Source of the DNA: Candidatus Cloacimonadota bacterium
GTDB taxonomy: Bacteria > Cloacimonadota > Cloacimonadia > Cloacimonadales > Cloacimonadaceae
Direction: 5' to 3'
Length of the DNA: 20,288 nt
Assembly: GCA_023392795.1 (NCBI GenBank)
Contig: JAEWNJ010000090.1
Span: 1-20,288, forward strand
Positions 7,946-17,260 of this stretch are shown one piece after another. The position numbers and the translations under genes were made by a program. The notes under the pieces were generated by a model. It did no database searches. It was not told where the DNA came from and saw nothing but the letters and a program-made list of their open reading frames with translations. Numbering within the stretch: the stretch's first letter is position 1; the number at the start of each line of letters is the position of its first letter.

Positions 7946-8742
7946 AAAGCCTCTCTGCCCCGCGCTTCTTCCGTTCCATGAATCTTACGCTGTTCACTTC
8001 AGTGATGGTCTTTCTATACATCCCCATCCTGATCCTGATCATCTTTAGCTTCAACGATGCCAAGATCATCACCGGCTGGAAAGGCTTCACCTTGAAATAC
8101 TATGTGCAACTCTTTAACAACCCCACGATCAAGGAAGCCTTTTGGAATACCATGCTGATAGCCGGCTTGTCCACCCTGATATCCACTACTCTGGGTATCC
8201 TCACTGCCCTGGGGATGGAGAATCCCAGGTTCAGCGGGCGCAAGATCATGCAGGGTCTGATCTACGTGCCGCTGGTGATCCCGGATATCCTGATGGGAGT
8301 GTCCCTGGCCTTGCTATTCAATTTCACCCGCGTTACCACCGGGATGATCACTGTCCTCATTGCGCATGTCACCTTTTGTGTGTCCTACACGGCGATCGTT
8401 ATCCGATCACGATTGGAGGGCTTCGATTACTCGCTGGTGGAAGCTGCCCAGGATCTGGGGGCGCGTCCGTCGTATATATTCTGGAAGATCAAGTTTCCCC
8501 TGATGATGCCCGGTATCATCGCGGCTGCTCTCTTGGCATTTACCTTGTCCATCGATGATTTCATCATCACGTTCTTCACCTCTGGGCGTGGCTTTGACAC
8601 TCTGCCGATCTATGTGGAAGGTACCATTCGCCGCGGCACGATTACCACGATCAATTCTCTGTCCACCTTGATGATAGCCTTTACTTTATTCCTGGTGGTG
8701 ATCACCAAGCGCGTTCGCAAGATCATGATCTCTGCTCTGTAG
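7942..8742 (+). CDS. potC: Polyamine-type ABC transporter permease PotC
   Basis: This is the second permease subunit, 266 residues with six membrane segments. Its EAA loop, EAAQDLGARPSYIFWKIKFP, covers 167-186, and SIDDF at 203-207 is typical of PotC. It starts with an ATG that overlaps the potB stop by 4 nt (ATGA). In most pot operons potD, the periplasmic polyamine-binding protein, comes next. Here the following gene is a secreted protease homologue, and no binding protein is encoded in the window. No clear terminator follows. Confidence 0.9.
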   Translation: MKSLSAPRFFRSMNLTLFTSVMVFLYIPILILIIFSFNDAKIITGWKGFTLKYYVQLFNNPTIKEAFWNTMLIAGLSTLISTTLGILTALGMENPRFSGRKIMQGLIYVPLVIPDILMGVSLALLFNFTRVTTGMITVLIAHVTFCVSYTAIVIRSRLEGFDYSLVEAAQDLGARPSYIFWKIKFPLMMPGIIAAALLAFTLSIDDFIITFFTSGRGFDTLPIYVEGTIRRGTITTINSLSTLMIAFTLFLVVITKRVRKIMISAL

Positions 8743-8780
8743 GGATATTAGTCTCGACGATCTTGTGCATAAAGAAACTC

Positions 8781-8809
8781 TTGACGCCCGATAGCTTCAA
8801 AAATAGCAT
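8781..8809 (+). promoter_or_regulatory. Candidate sigma70-type promoter for the M6-por-S8 unit
   Basis: TTGACG (8781-8786, 5 of 6) lies 17 bp upstream of TAGCAT (8804-8809, 4 of 6). It sits in the 128-bp gap after potC, predicting a start near 8816 and a leader of about 55 nt before the ATG at 8871. This suggests that the three genes from 8871 to 17137 can be expressed separately from potABC. Confidence 0.5.
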
Positions 8810-8870
8810 GCGCGTGAAGCTTGCTTTTGCTTTTTGTCTTCATCCAAAAAATATGGGAGAGAATACCGTT

Positions 8871-11800
8871 ATGCTTAAATGGGCGAAACACATATACTTA
8901 GCTCTGATGTTGCTAAGTATCATCGGCTTGGGGGCGATGGTCCCACCGCATCCCCTCTACAAACAAGTGCCTGACAACTGGCAGCAGGTTCAGCCCGAAA
9001 TCACAGGCATAAACAGCGGCGATACTACTGTCGCAAAATTGCTACAGGCAAGAAGGGAAGCAAACAAGAACGGAGAACTGCCCCAAAACATCCTGGCTTT
9101 GATGGTTCAGTTCAGTGATGTGCAGTTTCGCACGGCAAGCGAGTATCCTGATTATCTGGGTCATGATCAGGCCTATTTCGAGCGCTGGATGCTGCACTTG
9201 CAGGATTTCTACGCAGACGCGTCGCACGGGAACTACGTGTTTGATTACACTGTGTATCCGCAAGTATTTACTTTGCCATCGACTATGGCCTACTACGGTC
9301 AGGACAGCTCCAGTCGCACGGACGTGAATCTGCCCTATATACTTAACGATCTTATGCCCTTTTGTGACAATCTGATCAATTTTAACGAGTACGACGGAGT
9401 GGTTATCTTCCACGCCGGGGCTGGACAAGAATCCGATATAGATAGCCAAAGACCCGATAATATCTGGAGCACCTTTCTTACCCGGCGTACCCTGCAAGAA
9501 GCCTATGATCCGGAAAATGACGAATATCCGGGCTTTGGCACCGATGATGGCGCGGTTTTGACGAACGTGGTCATCGTTCCCGAGGATGAGTTTCAGGATT
9601 ATTTCCCCACCGAGGGTGAAGATGCCAGCGCGTATCTATTTAGCATTTACGGTGTTTTAGCCCATCAATTTGCGCACATCCTGGGTTTGCCCACGCTTTT
9701 TGATAACGACAGCAGCAATGGACGCAGCCAGGGCATCGGCAATTGGGGATTGATGGGCACCGGAGTGTGGAACGCCTCGGGATATGTGCCTGCTCAGTTA
9801 AGCGCCTGGTGTCGTTACTATCTGGGTTGGGAGGATGCCGTTACCATTACTCAGGATAGTGCGGAGCTTCCGGTGGATCACTTTCTGGACCACCGCCCTG
9901 AGGCCGTTCGGCTCTATAAAGTTCCCATCACTGATTACGAGTATTTCCTCATCGAAAACCGCCAGCAAAACCCCGATGACAGCACCGATCCATACCAGAT
10001 GCTGCCTAGCTATACCTTCAAATTGCTCCCCGAGGGCGAGCAGGATTATTATGAACAGCTTCCTTTGCTGCCCTATTTTAACATGATGGAAAACCGCTAT
10101 AGTGGCTGTGAATGGGATTTCTTTCTGCCCGGATATGGCATGAGCCCCACCCAGAATGGCAGCGGTCTGCTGATCTGGCACATCGACGAGATGGTTATCG
10201 CCCAAAGCTTCACAGCCAATTTCGACAAAAACAGCATAAATTCCGAGCATTGGCACAAAGGAGTGGATCTGGAGGAAGCTGATGGCTTCCAACATCTTGA
10301 TGTTCCCTATGTGGATGAGTATAAGTATGGCGGCCCGTTCGATAGCTTCCGCCAGGGGCATAACGATTACTTCGGCAACGAAACTTACGAAGGCCTTACC
10401 TGGCTTCCCACAGCGGAGAGCTATTATGGTGGAGTAGCCCTGGAAATCCTTGATGTTAGCCAGAGTGCGAACCGCATGACCTTTGGAGTTCGTTTTGCCT
10501 GGAAGCTGGATTCAGAATTTGAAGGGGAGAACACCATCCCCGCTGCAGCCATAGATTTTGACAACGACGGCGCGGATGAAGTATTCTATCCCATGCCCGA
10601 TGGCAAACTGGTGATGTTCAAAAATGGCGCCATGATGCCAGATTTCCCGATCCAAATCCAGCCAATCCCCTTCCCATATACCTGGGATGGCACAGACGCT
10701 TACATCCCCGTTCAGACAGAGACCCTGGCCAGTCTTTACAAACTGAACCGTGCGGAACACCGTTATCCCATCAGCTTGCCGGGGTATAAATGGTTAAGCC
10801 ACCCGATTGATTGGGGATTGGAACTGATAATGCCCATGGAAATCCTGGAGACGGGCGAATCGGTGATCCTCAGCTATCTGAAGGATGAAGCCCAACTGGC
10901 CGATGATCGGATTACGCTCGCTGCTCCCTTGAAATCGAACCTGCTTCTCACCGACGATACCCTCTATGGTCTCAGCCTAAGTGAGGGAGATTCCTTTTAC
11001 ACGCTGTGGAAATATGACCTTCCCTTCACAAATATGGAGTACTACGACACGACGGTACCGGCGGATTCCATCGTTGTTGGTTTGTTTGGCGCTTGTTTAA
11101 ACGATGCCGGTCCCCTGAATATCATCGTGCAATGCCCTTCCAGCCTTTATGTGTTCGATCTCAGATATAGCGGGTTCAGCCCCAGGGATGGTTTCCCGGT
11201 GGTGAAGCCCGATAGCAGCTATGCTCCCATCGTGATCGGGGATTACGACAAAAACGGTAAACTTGATCTGATCTGGAGCAGCTCGAACCGCATCCGAATC
11301 CTCGACCATAGTGGCAGTGATCTATCTCAGACTGGCCATGAACTTGGACTCATCGATGATGGCATCGCTTCGGGGACCACGTTGTTGGATCTTGATAATG
11401 ATGGCCGGAATGAACTGGCAGGATCATTCAGCATGAATCGGTTGGTGGTTTGGCAGGATAGAGGGAAGATACAGCGTGGCTACCCGGTATCTTTTGGCAC
11501 CAGAGGACGTTTCATGCCGTTTGTGGCGAAGGATGAAACCGGGCAATACTATCTCTGGCAGGCATCGGACCGTGGTCTAATTACCCGCTCAGCCATTATG
11601 TCTTATAACACAAACTTTTCCCACACAATGTGGACTAGTGAGTATAGCAATCTGCGACGTACTGCATTTTACCCTTTTGGATTCCCGCCCAATATCTACG
11701 AAACGGAGAACTCAGTATTTGTAAAAGACGAGACATACATTTTCCCCAATCCCCTCAAGCCTATCTATGAACAGCGCTTAAGCCTGAGCGTGATGCCCAC

Positions 11801-11999
11801 GATCGATACCAAGGTGGAGCTGAAGATCTACGATCTGAGTGGTTCTCTAGTGTATGAGCGTACTGGGCTGGCTTATGCCTATCTGCGCAATATGGACGTC
11901 TTCGACATCCCTGCCCGCAAACTCAGCAGCGGTATCTACATCGCTGTGCTCAAAGGTAGGGGGCAAACACTGCAACTCCGTTTTGGAATAGAAAAGTAA
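8871..11999 (+). CDS. Secreted M6-type metalloprotease homologue, probably inactive, with T9SS sorting domain
   Basis: The protein belongs to the immune inhibitor A-like M6 family but lacks key active-site residues. The ATG at 8871 (GGGAGAG at 8855-8861 upstream) gives 1042 residues with a signal peptide (1-22); the longer frame from 8763 would bury it. The zinc motif normally reads HExxHxxGxxD. Here it is H265-Q-F-A-H269-I-L-G-L-P-T275, so the catalytic Glu is Gln266 (CAA) and the Asp expected at position 11 is Thr. The Met-turn WGLMGTG (292-298) and the family's WHIDE (436-440) remain. Downstream, calcium-loop propeller repeats (DFDNDG near 562, GDYDKNG near 790, LDLDNDG near 839) suggest a beta-propeller, followed by the sorting domain (956-1042, FPNP to FGIEK). 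The reading frame is intact, so a binding or scaffold role is more likely than decay. Confidence 0.85.
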   Translation: MLKWAKHIYLALMLLSIIGLGAMVPPHPLYKQVPDNWQQVQPEITGINSGDTTVAKLLQARREANKNGELPQNILALMVQFSDVQFRTASEYPDYLGHDQAYFERWMLHLQDFYADASHGNYVFDYTVYPQVFTLPSTMAYYGQDSSSRTDVNLPYILNDLMPFCDNLINFNEYDGVVIFHAGAGQESDIDSQRPDNIWSTFLTRRTLQEAYDPENDEYPGFGTDDGAVLTNVVIVPEDEFQDYFPTEGEDASAYLFSIYGVLAHQFAHILGLPTLFDNDSSNGRSQGIGNWGLMGTGVWNASGYVPAQLSAWCRYYLGWEDAVTITQDSAELPVDHFLDHRPEAVRLYKVPITDYEYFLIENRQQNPDDSTDPYQMLPSYTFKLLPEGEQDYYEQLPLLPYFNMMENRYSGCEWDFFLPGYGMSPTQNGSGLLIWHIDEMVIAQSFTANFDKNSINSEHWHKGVDLEEADGFQHLDVPYVDEYKYGGPFDSFRQGHNDYFGNETYEGLTWLPTAESYYGGVALEILDVSQSANRMTFGVRFAWKLDSEFEGENTIPAAAIDFDNDGADEVFYPMPDGKLVMFKNGAMMPDFPIQIQPIPFPYTWDGTDAYIPVQTETLASLYKLNRAEHRYPISLPGYKWLSHPIDWGLELIMPMEILETGESVILSYLKDEAQLADDRITLAAPLKSNLLLTDDTLYGLSLSEGDSFYTLWKYDLPFTNMEYYDTTVPADSIVVGLFGACLNDAGPLNIIVQCPSSLYVFDLRYSGFSPRDGFPVVKPDSSYAPIVIGDYDKNGKLDLIWSSSNRIRILDHSGSDLSQTGHELGLIDDGIASGTTLLDLDNDGRNELAGSFSMNRLVVWQDRGKIQRGYPVSFGTRGRFMPFVAKDETGQYYLWQASDRGLITRSAIMSYNTNFSHTMWTSEYSNLRRTAFYPFGFPPNIYETENSVFVKDETYIFPNPLKPIYEQRLSLSVMPTIDTKVELKIYDLSGSLVYERTGLAYAYLRNMDVFDIPARKLSSGIYIAVLKGRGQTLQLRFGIEK

Positions 12000-12014
12000 C
12001 AAGGAGCAAAGCTC

Positions 12015-12917
12015 ATGAAAAGATACATACTCGTCCTCTGGACCCTAATGATAATCGGCAGTACTTTTGCCGGAGTGCATGACAACGCCGGTGAATACGG
12101 CTACAAGTTCTTACAGATTCCCGTAAACCCCGTCAGCATGGCTATGGCCGGCCGGGGAATTCACAGCCCCTCCAATACTTCGTCCTGGATCATGCAACCT
12201 GCCTCATCGTGTCAGGAAAATCTCAAGAGCGCATCAGCAGCCCATAGCACCTGGATCGGAGATACCGGCTTCAGCTCTGCCTGGTATAACAATAGCAGCC
12301 GCAGTTCCAGTACCGGATTGATGATTCGGAATCTCAGCTATGGCGAAATCGAAAAACGCGATGAAACAGGCTTCCTGGTCGGTAGCTACAATCCGGTGGA
12401 TATTGCTGTGACCGGAAACCACGCGCGGCGTCTCAGTCCCTGGCTTTACGCGGGGATGAATCTGGGTGTGATCTATCAAAAGCTGGACACAGCCTCTTCC
12501 CTGGCTCTGGCCTCGGATCTGGGTCTAACCCTGTTGCCGCCTCTGAAGGACAGCGCGATCTCTTTCGCTGTGCAAAACCTGGGAATAGCCAATAAGACTG
12601 ATGCAGAAGCCGCTGAGCTTCCCCTCAGCTTTGATCTTGCCATCCACAAGGGTGTCGAAATTGGCAGGCAAAGGCTCTCCCTGGAAGCCGGTCTTACGAA
12701 AAGCTCAGACGAAGACCTGCAGGCAGCATTTAGCGGGGAACTAAGTTTGCTGGAAAGAATGCACCTGCGTGGCGGCTACAAGCTGGAGCATGATTCACAG
12801 AGTTTTAGCGCCGGGGTGGGCTTTGAGCTGTCCCGATTTGTGCTGGATTATGGCTTTGCCGCTTTTGATGAAGGGTTAAAGGACGTTCACAGCTTCGGTC
12901 TGCGTTACAACTTCTAG
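12015..12917 (+). CDS. PorV/PorQ-like outer-membrane protein
   Basis: This is a predicted outer-membrane beta-barrel of 300 residues. Residues 1-19 form a signal peptide. The mature N-terminus, GEYGYKFLQIPVNPVSMAMAGRGI (read across about residues 26-49), has the pattern of the PorV/PorQ family (aromatic, small residues, then 'AMAGRG'-like). The remainder alternates polar and hydrophobic strands and ends in Tyr-Asn-Phe, a barrel-type terminal aromatic. PorV and PorQ belong to the T9SS outer-membrane attachment complex that handles cargo sorting domains. AAGGAG at 12001-12006 lies 8 nt upstream. The gene sits 15 bp after one T9SS cargo gene and 38 bp before another, almost certainly in one operon, which suggests a dedicated partner for these cargoes. 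PorV versus PorQ assignment is not secure. Confidence 0.72.
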   Translation: MKRYILVLWTLMIIGSTFAGVHDNAGEYGYKFLQIPVNPVSMAMAGRGIHSPSNTSSWIMQPASSCQENLKSASAAHSTWIGDTGFSSAWYNNSSRSSSTGLMIRNLSYGEIEKRDETGFLVGSYNPVDIAVTGNHARRLSPWLYAGMNLGVIYQKLDTASSLALASDLGLTLLPPLKDSAISFAVQNLGIANKTDAEAAELPLSFDLAIHKGVEIGRQRLSLEAGLTKSSDEDLQAAFSGELSLLERMHLRGGYKLEHDSQSFSAGVGFELSRFVLDYGFAAFDEGLKDVHSFGLRYNF

Positions 12918-12955
12918 GACCTGAAGCGTTTATCAGACACTTGAGAGAGTACGAT

Positions 12956-15900
12956 ATGAATATTGCTCGTTACATAGCTGTCGCCCTAATGCTTTGTTTG
13001 CACGCGGGGCTGGCGGCAATCCCGGCATACAGTCCGGGGCAGTTATTGGTCAAAACCAGCCATGATCTGCAGATCAAGGGAGATAAGACCGGTCTGTCAT
13101 CATTTGACGCTTATCTGGCGAACTACGGACCAAAGAGCATTTCACCCATCAAGGGGATGCCCGGGAATCGCTATTACCTGGTTCAGCTAAGCCAGATGCC
13201 GGATCTGGTTCAGCTTAAAAGCCTCAGCTTTCCCGGAATTGAATACATGGAGCCCAATTACCTGCGCAAGCTGCACAGTAATCCCAATGATCCCATGTAT
13301 CCCCGACAATTGCACGATTTATCGTCCATTCCTCAAGCCTGGACTTATACCACTGGCAACCCGCAGATCATCGTTGGCGTTATCGACAGCGGTCTGCTGC
13401 TCACTCATCCGGACATCGCGGACAATGTCTACTACAATGTAGCCGAGATTCCGAACAACGGAATTGATGATGATGGGAATGGCTATATTGACGATTATTG
13501 CGGCTGGGATTTTGTCCATGCACCCGAAATGTCGGACATCGCTCTGGGCGATTATCTGGATCCGGATAGTGATGTGACCGACGAGAACTATCATGGAACC
13601 CACGTTTCTGGTATTATCGGGGCCCGCGGCAATAACGGAATCGGAGTTAGCGGAGTGTGCTGGAGCGTTTCCCTGATGCCGCTGCGTGCGGGATTCAGAA
13701 CCACCGGCGATGGCTATCTGCAGGATGATGATGCCGCAGCCGCGATCATCTACGCCGCAGACAACGGATGCAACGTGCTAAATATGAGCTGGGGCGATCC
13801 CAACTACTCCGCCATCATTGCCGATGCCTGCGACTACGCATACAGCAAGGGCGTAGTTCTTGTGGCTTCATCCGGAAACACCCCCGGTCCTGTGATCAGC
13901 TATCCCGCAAAGCTCAGTAATGTGATCTCCGTGGGTAGTGTAAATAGCGCCAAGGTGCCATCCTCATTTTCCAGCTACGGACACGATCTTGATCTCGTAG
14001 CACCTGGTGAAATGGTGCTTTCCACATATAAGGACAGCGGAGAGGACATGTACATGGAGCTTTCCGGCACTTCGATGAGTGCGCCTTACGTTGCCGGCAG
14101 CGTTGCTTTACTACTCTCTTTAGTTCCCGGTCTGTCACCGGCGGAAGTGCGGGGACGTTTGCTCAGCGCCACGGACGATATCGGCGATCCGGGTAATGAC
14201 CTCAAGACAGGTCATGGCTTGCTAAACGCCCGCAAGCTGATCGAAAACCTGGACCCACCCTTTGTGGAGATCACTTCTCCCATCGATCAGTGCGGAGTAA
14301 GCGGAACCGTGGAAATCAGGGGCAGCGTTTATGGCGAAGACTTCGCACGCTACACTCTGATGTACCGCAGTATCAGCAATCCCAACATGAGCAATTGGCT
14401 GGATGCGCGTGAGCACACTGCGCAGCCGGTTTACCACACATCTGAGGTGGTAAACGGTCGCCTGGGCGAGTTTTACATCCCGCCCGATCTTGAGGAAGGC
14501 AGCTATATGCTTAGGATCCAGTATCATAAGCTGCAAAACAATCAAGTGAAATATCACTACTACCGCACTGTAAATCTGGATCGTAGCGGACCGATGTTAC
14601 GGGAAGAGAAACTCAGCGGATTCAGCCGTTATGATCGCGCGAACCAACATTATTACATCTCCGCAAGCTTCAATGAGCCAGTTTATGCAGAATTGGATAT
14701 CTATGGCGTGGGCGGCTATAGTTATCGTCTTTACGGGGGCACAGCAGACAGCACTCAGGTCTGGGCACTCCCGGAAAGTGTCCCTCAGGGACCGATCTCC
14801 ATTCGTATCACTGCCACAAACCTGGCCAATCTGATATCCCAAAGCCAGGTGTATGAGAATTTCATGAACATTCAATACCGCAGCATTCCTGCACATGGAT
14901 ATACTTACCAGCCTATTGGTAAAGCCCGGGTTCCGCTGAATCGCTGGGTGGATTTCAATGGTAATGGGATAGCAGAGTATGTGGCGATGGATATACCCGT
15001 GGCGGGATACGGGCAGGTCTATGCTTATGAACCTCACAACGATCAGCATTTGCAGACCAATTGGTTCCGCGACAATTTCTGGCCGCTGGATTTTGGCAAT
15101 ACCTACCAGGAAGGCCTGGAAATGCTGCTGATCAAAAACGATTCCGCGCATCTTTGGGAAACCCCGGGCGGAATGCAGTATCCCGACGCAGATTCTGTAT
15201 TGTGGCACGATCCCGGCATCACGGGTGGCATCATGACCGATTATGATGGTAATAACAGCACGGACATCCTGCTGGTAAAGAACCTTCCTGCTGAACGCGT
15301 TGTCCAGATCTATTCCCGCAATTCAGCCGGCCTGATGGCAGTGCGAAATACTTTGAATAATACATCTGCCACCAACCTGCGTAATAATTTCGTCCCAACA
15401 GTGATCGTGGATCGTCTTGATTTCGATAACCGCAATGATATCCTCACTTCTGATACCGATGGCGATGTGATGGTCTTTGAGGTGATGAGCGCCACCGTAG
15501 ATTCCCTCATCTGGCACCACCGCATGCCTGTGGCTAATACATACCAGCTTGGTGTAGGCGATTTCGACGGTAATGGCACTAAAGACTTTGTAGTTGGCGG
15601 TTACAATTCCGACATCCTGAATCCCAATCTCACCTTCTGGTATTTTGAGGCATTTACCGCTGATTCGGACAATCATTTCGTAAGCATGGGCAATGTTATG
15701 TTCAACAACGTCACTTCCCAAAATGCCATTGTAGTGATGGATATGGATGGTGACGGGAAAGATGAGATCATTCTCGGCATCAGCCCCAGCCTTTACATAC
15801 TGAAGTATATAGATGGCGCACTGGAGCCGGTCTTCATGGGGGATAGCTCGGCAAACTATCGGCTTGCCTCTTATCGGAATGATGCCGGTAAGGCCTTCGT

Positions 15901-17137
15901 GATCGCCAATTATCCAGTTTCTCCCGATTCTCTAATGGCGGTACAGTGGTCTTTGGATACCCCTTTTGCCGGTACCCCTACTCCGGTCAATTTTACTGCT
16001 GCCCCCTTGGATGAAAGCAGGGCACGCCTATCCTGGATTCCGCAAGCTGCTCAATACTACAACGTTTACCGCAAGACCGGTGATGACCCCGCGGTATTAC
16101 TCAGCACTATTACCGGCACAGAATTCGTCGATACTGATTTGCAGGTGGGTCTCACCTACAGTTATGCGGTTACGGCCTACAACGAGTCCTACAATCCGCC
16201 TGAAAGCCTAAGCAGCCCCTGGATTACTGTGGTGCCAAAGCTTCCGCCAAGTGTGGAGTCTATCGCCATGGTCGGGGATCGTGAGTTGAGGCTGCTATTC
16301 AATCAGGAAATCCCCGCCCGCTTCCTTAATCCCGGTCACTACAGCGTTTCGCCGCAGCTAGGAAAGCCGCAGTCGGTGAATGGATTGGCGCAGACTCACG
16401 GAGTTCAGCTACGTTTCCGGGATGCGATTCCGGCCATAGACAGTCTCTTCCTTCTCCATCTGGAAGGGATCTATGGATCTACCGGTGTCCCGATTCTGCA
16501 AAGTGACTATACATTCAGCTATACCCCGGATTATACTCCTCCTCAGATCGTGGAGACTACTGTGACTGAAGATAAGAAGAGCGTAGTCATCAGTTTCTCT
16601 GAAGAGATAGCCCCTGCATCCGCTTCATATCCAGGCAATTACAGCCTAAGCACTCCTGCAAATGATCCTGATAACCGGGTCACCGGAGTTTTGGTAGATT
16701 CCCAAAGCGTGATCGTGAGCCTGCTACACAAGCTAAAGCACAGTGATCAGGCGTATTATATTCGGGTGGAGAATCTCAGCGACCTCAGTGGCAACGTCAT
16801 TTCGCCTCAGCACAATCTTGCCCGCTTTGCCCTGCGGGATATCAAGGATTTGTCCCAACTGAAGGTCTATCCCAATCCCATCAACACCACTGAACAAAGT
16901 GAACTGGTTTTTCTGAACTTCCCCGGCGGGAAGAAGGGGATAATAGCGATCTATTCCGCTACAGGAAACCTCGTTTTCAAGAGCGATATCGGCCCCTTCA
17001 ATCCGGATAACAACAGGATCACCTGGCGCTGGAACCTCAAGAACAACAATGGACGCCGGGTTTCCAGCGGGGTGTACTACTATCTCATCGAAATGGACGA
17101 TGAACGAACCAAAGGAAAGATAGCCGTGATCAACTAG
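12956..17137 (+). CDS. Secreted S8 subtilase with propeller, Fn3/Ig domains and T9SS sorting domain
   Basis: This is a predicted surface or extracellular serine endoprotease. The ATG at 12956, with GAGAGAG at 12943-12949, gives 1393 residues; a TTG at 12941 overlaps that ribosome binding site and is rejected. Residues 1-21 are a signal peptide, and about 24-105 form a propeptide ending in the MEPNY motif. The catalytic domain (about 115-430) has Asp144 (VIDSG), His213 (HGTHVSG), oxyanion Asn308 and Ser373 (GTSMSAP), all intact. A DDDGNGYID loop (171-179) is typical of long S8 enzymes. Then come an Ig-like region (about 435-540), five calcium-loop propeller repeats (about 665-940), one Fn3 domain (about 1010-1094), two Ig-like domains (about 1097-1190, 1193-1293) and the sorting domain (1301-1393, YPNP to KIAVIN). 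It is the last gene of the M6-por-S8 unit. Confidence 0.93.
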   Translation: MNIARYIAVALMLCLHAGLAAIPAYSPGQLLVKTSHDLQIKGDKTGLSSFDAYLANYGPKSISPIKGMPGNRYYLVQLSQMPDLVQLKSLSFPGIEYMEPNYLRKLHSNPNDPMYPRQLHDLSSIPQAWTYTTGNPQIIVGVIDSGLLLTHPDIADNVYYNVAEIPNNGIDDDGNGYIDDYCGWDFVHAPEMSDIALGDYLDPDSDVTDENYHGTHVSGIIGARGNNGIGVSGVCWSVSLMPLRAGFRTTGDGYLQDDDAAAAIIYAADNGCNVLNMSWGDPNYSAIIADACDYAYSKGVVLVASSGNTPGPVISYPAKLSNVISVGSVNSAKVPSSFSSYGHDLDLVAPGEMVLSTYKDSGEDMYMELSGTSMSAPYVAGSVALLLSLVPGLSPAEVRGRLLSATDDIGDPGNDLKTGHGLLNARKLIENLDPPFVEITSPIDQCGVSGTVEIRGSVYGEDFARYTLMYRSISNPNMSNWLDAREHTAQPVYHTSEVVNGRLGEFYIPPDLEEGSYMLRIQYHKLQNNQVKYHYYRTVNLDRSGPMLREEKLSGFSRYDRANQHYYISASFNEPVYAELDIYGVGGYSYRLYGGTADSTQVWALPESVPQGPISIRITATNLANLISQSQVYENFMNIQYRSIPAHGYTYQPIGKARVPLNRWVDFNGNGIAEYVAMDIPVAGYGQVYAYEPHNDQHLQTNWFRDNFWPLDFGNTYQEGLEMLLIKNDSAHLWETPGGMQYPDADSVLWHDPGITGGIMTDYDGNNSTDILLVKNLPAERVVQIYSRNSAGLMAVRNTLNNTSATNLRNNFVPTVIVDRLDFDNRNDILTSDTDGDVMVFEVMSATVDSLIWHHRMPVANTYQLGVGDFDGNGTKDFVVGGYNSDILNPNLTFWYFEAFTADSDNHFVSMGNVMFNNVTSQNAIVVMDMDGDGKDEIILGISPSLYILKYIDGALEPVFMGDSSANYRLASYRNDAGKAFVIANYPVSPDSLMAVQWSLDTPFAGTPTPVNFTAAPLDESRARLSWIPQAAQYYNVYRKTGDDPAVLLSTITGTEFVDTDLQVGLTYSYAVTAYNESYNPPESLSSPWITVVPKLPPSVESIAMVGDRELRLLFNQEIPARFLNPGHYSVSPQLGKPQSVNGLAQTHGVQLRFRDAIPAIDSLFLLHLEGIYGSTGVPILQSDYTFSYTPDYTPPQIVETTVTEDKKSVVISFSEEIAPASASYPGNYSLSTPANDPDNRVTGVLVDSQSVIVSLLHKLKHSDQAYYIRVENLSDLSGNVISPQHNLARFALRDIKDLSQLKVYPNPINTTEQSELVFLNFPGGKKGIIAIYSATGNLVFKSDIGPFNPDNNRITWRWNLKNNNGRRVSSGVYYYLIEMDDERTKGKIAVIN

Positions 17138-17260
17138 TAAAACTTCCGCCTCCCCTCTGCCTGACCCCGGTACACCGGACATTTGTACCCTCGTCGCGAT
17201 GACCCTGTGCGGCACAGATGTGATACTGAATCTATAGCATTTTTGGCAAGGAGTAATATT

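Noticed and set aside
8763..8870. Upstream extension of the M6-like protein from an ATG-type start before 8871
   Set aside because: It would place 36 residues before the signal peptide and overlap the predicted promoter. The ATG at 8871 has a purine-rich ribosome binding site.
17168..17180. CCGG/CCGG hairpin after the subtilase gene as a terminator
   Set aside because: The stem is only 4 bp and no T tract follows.
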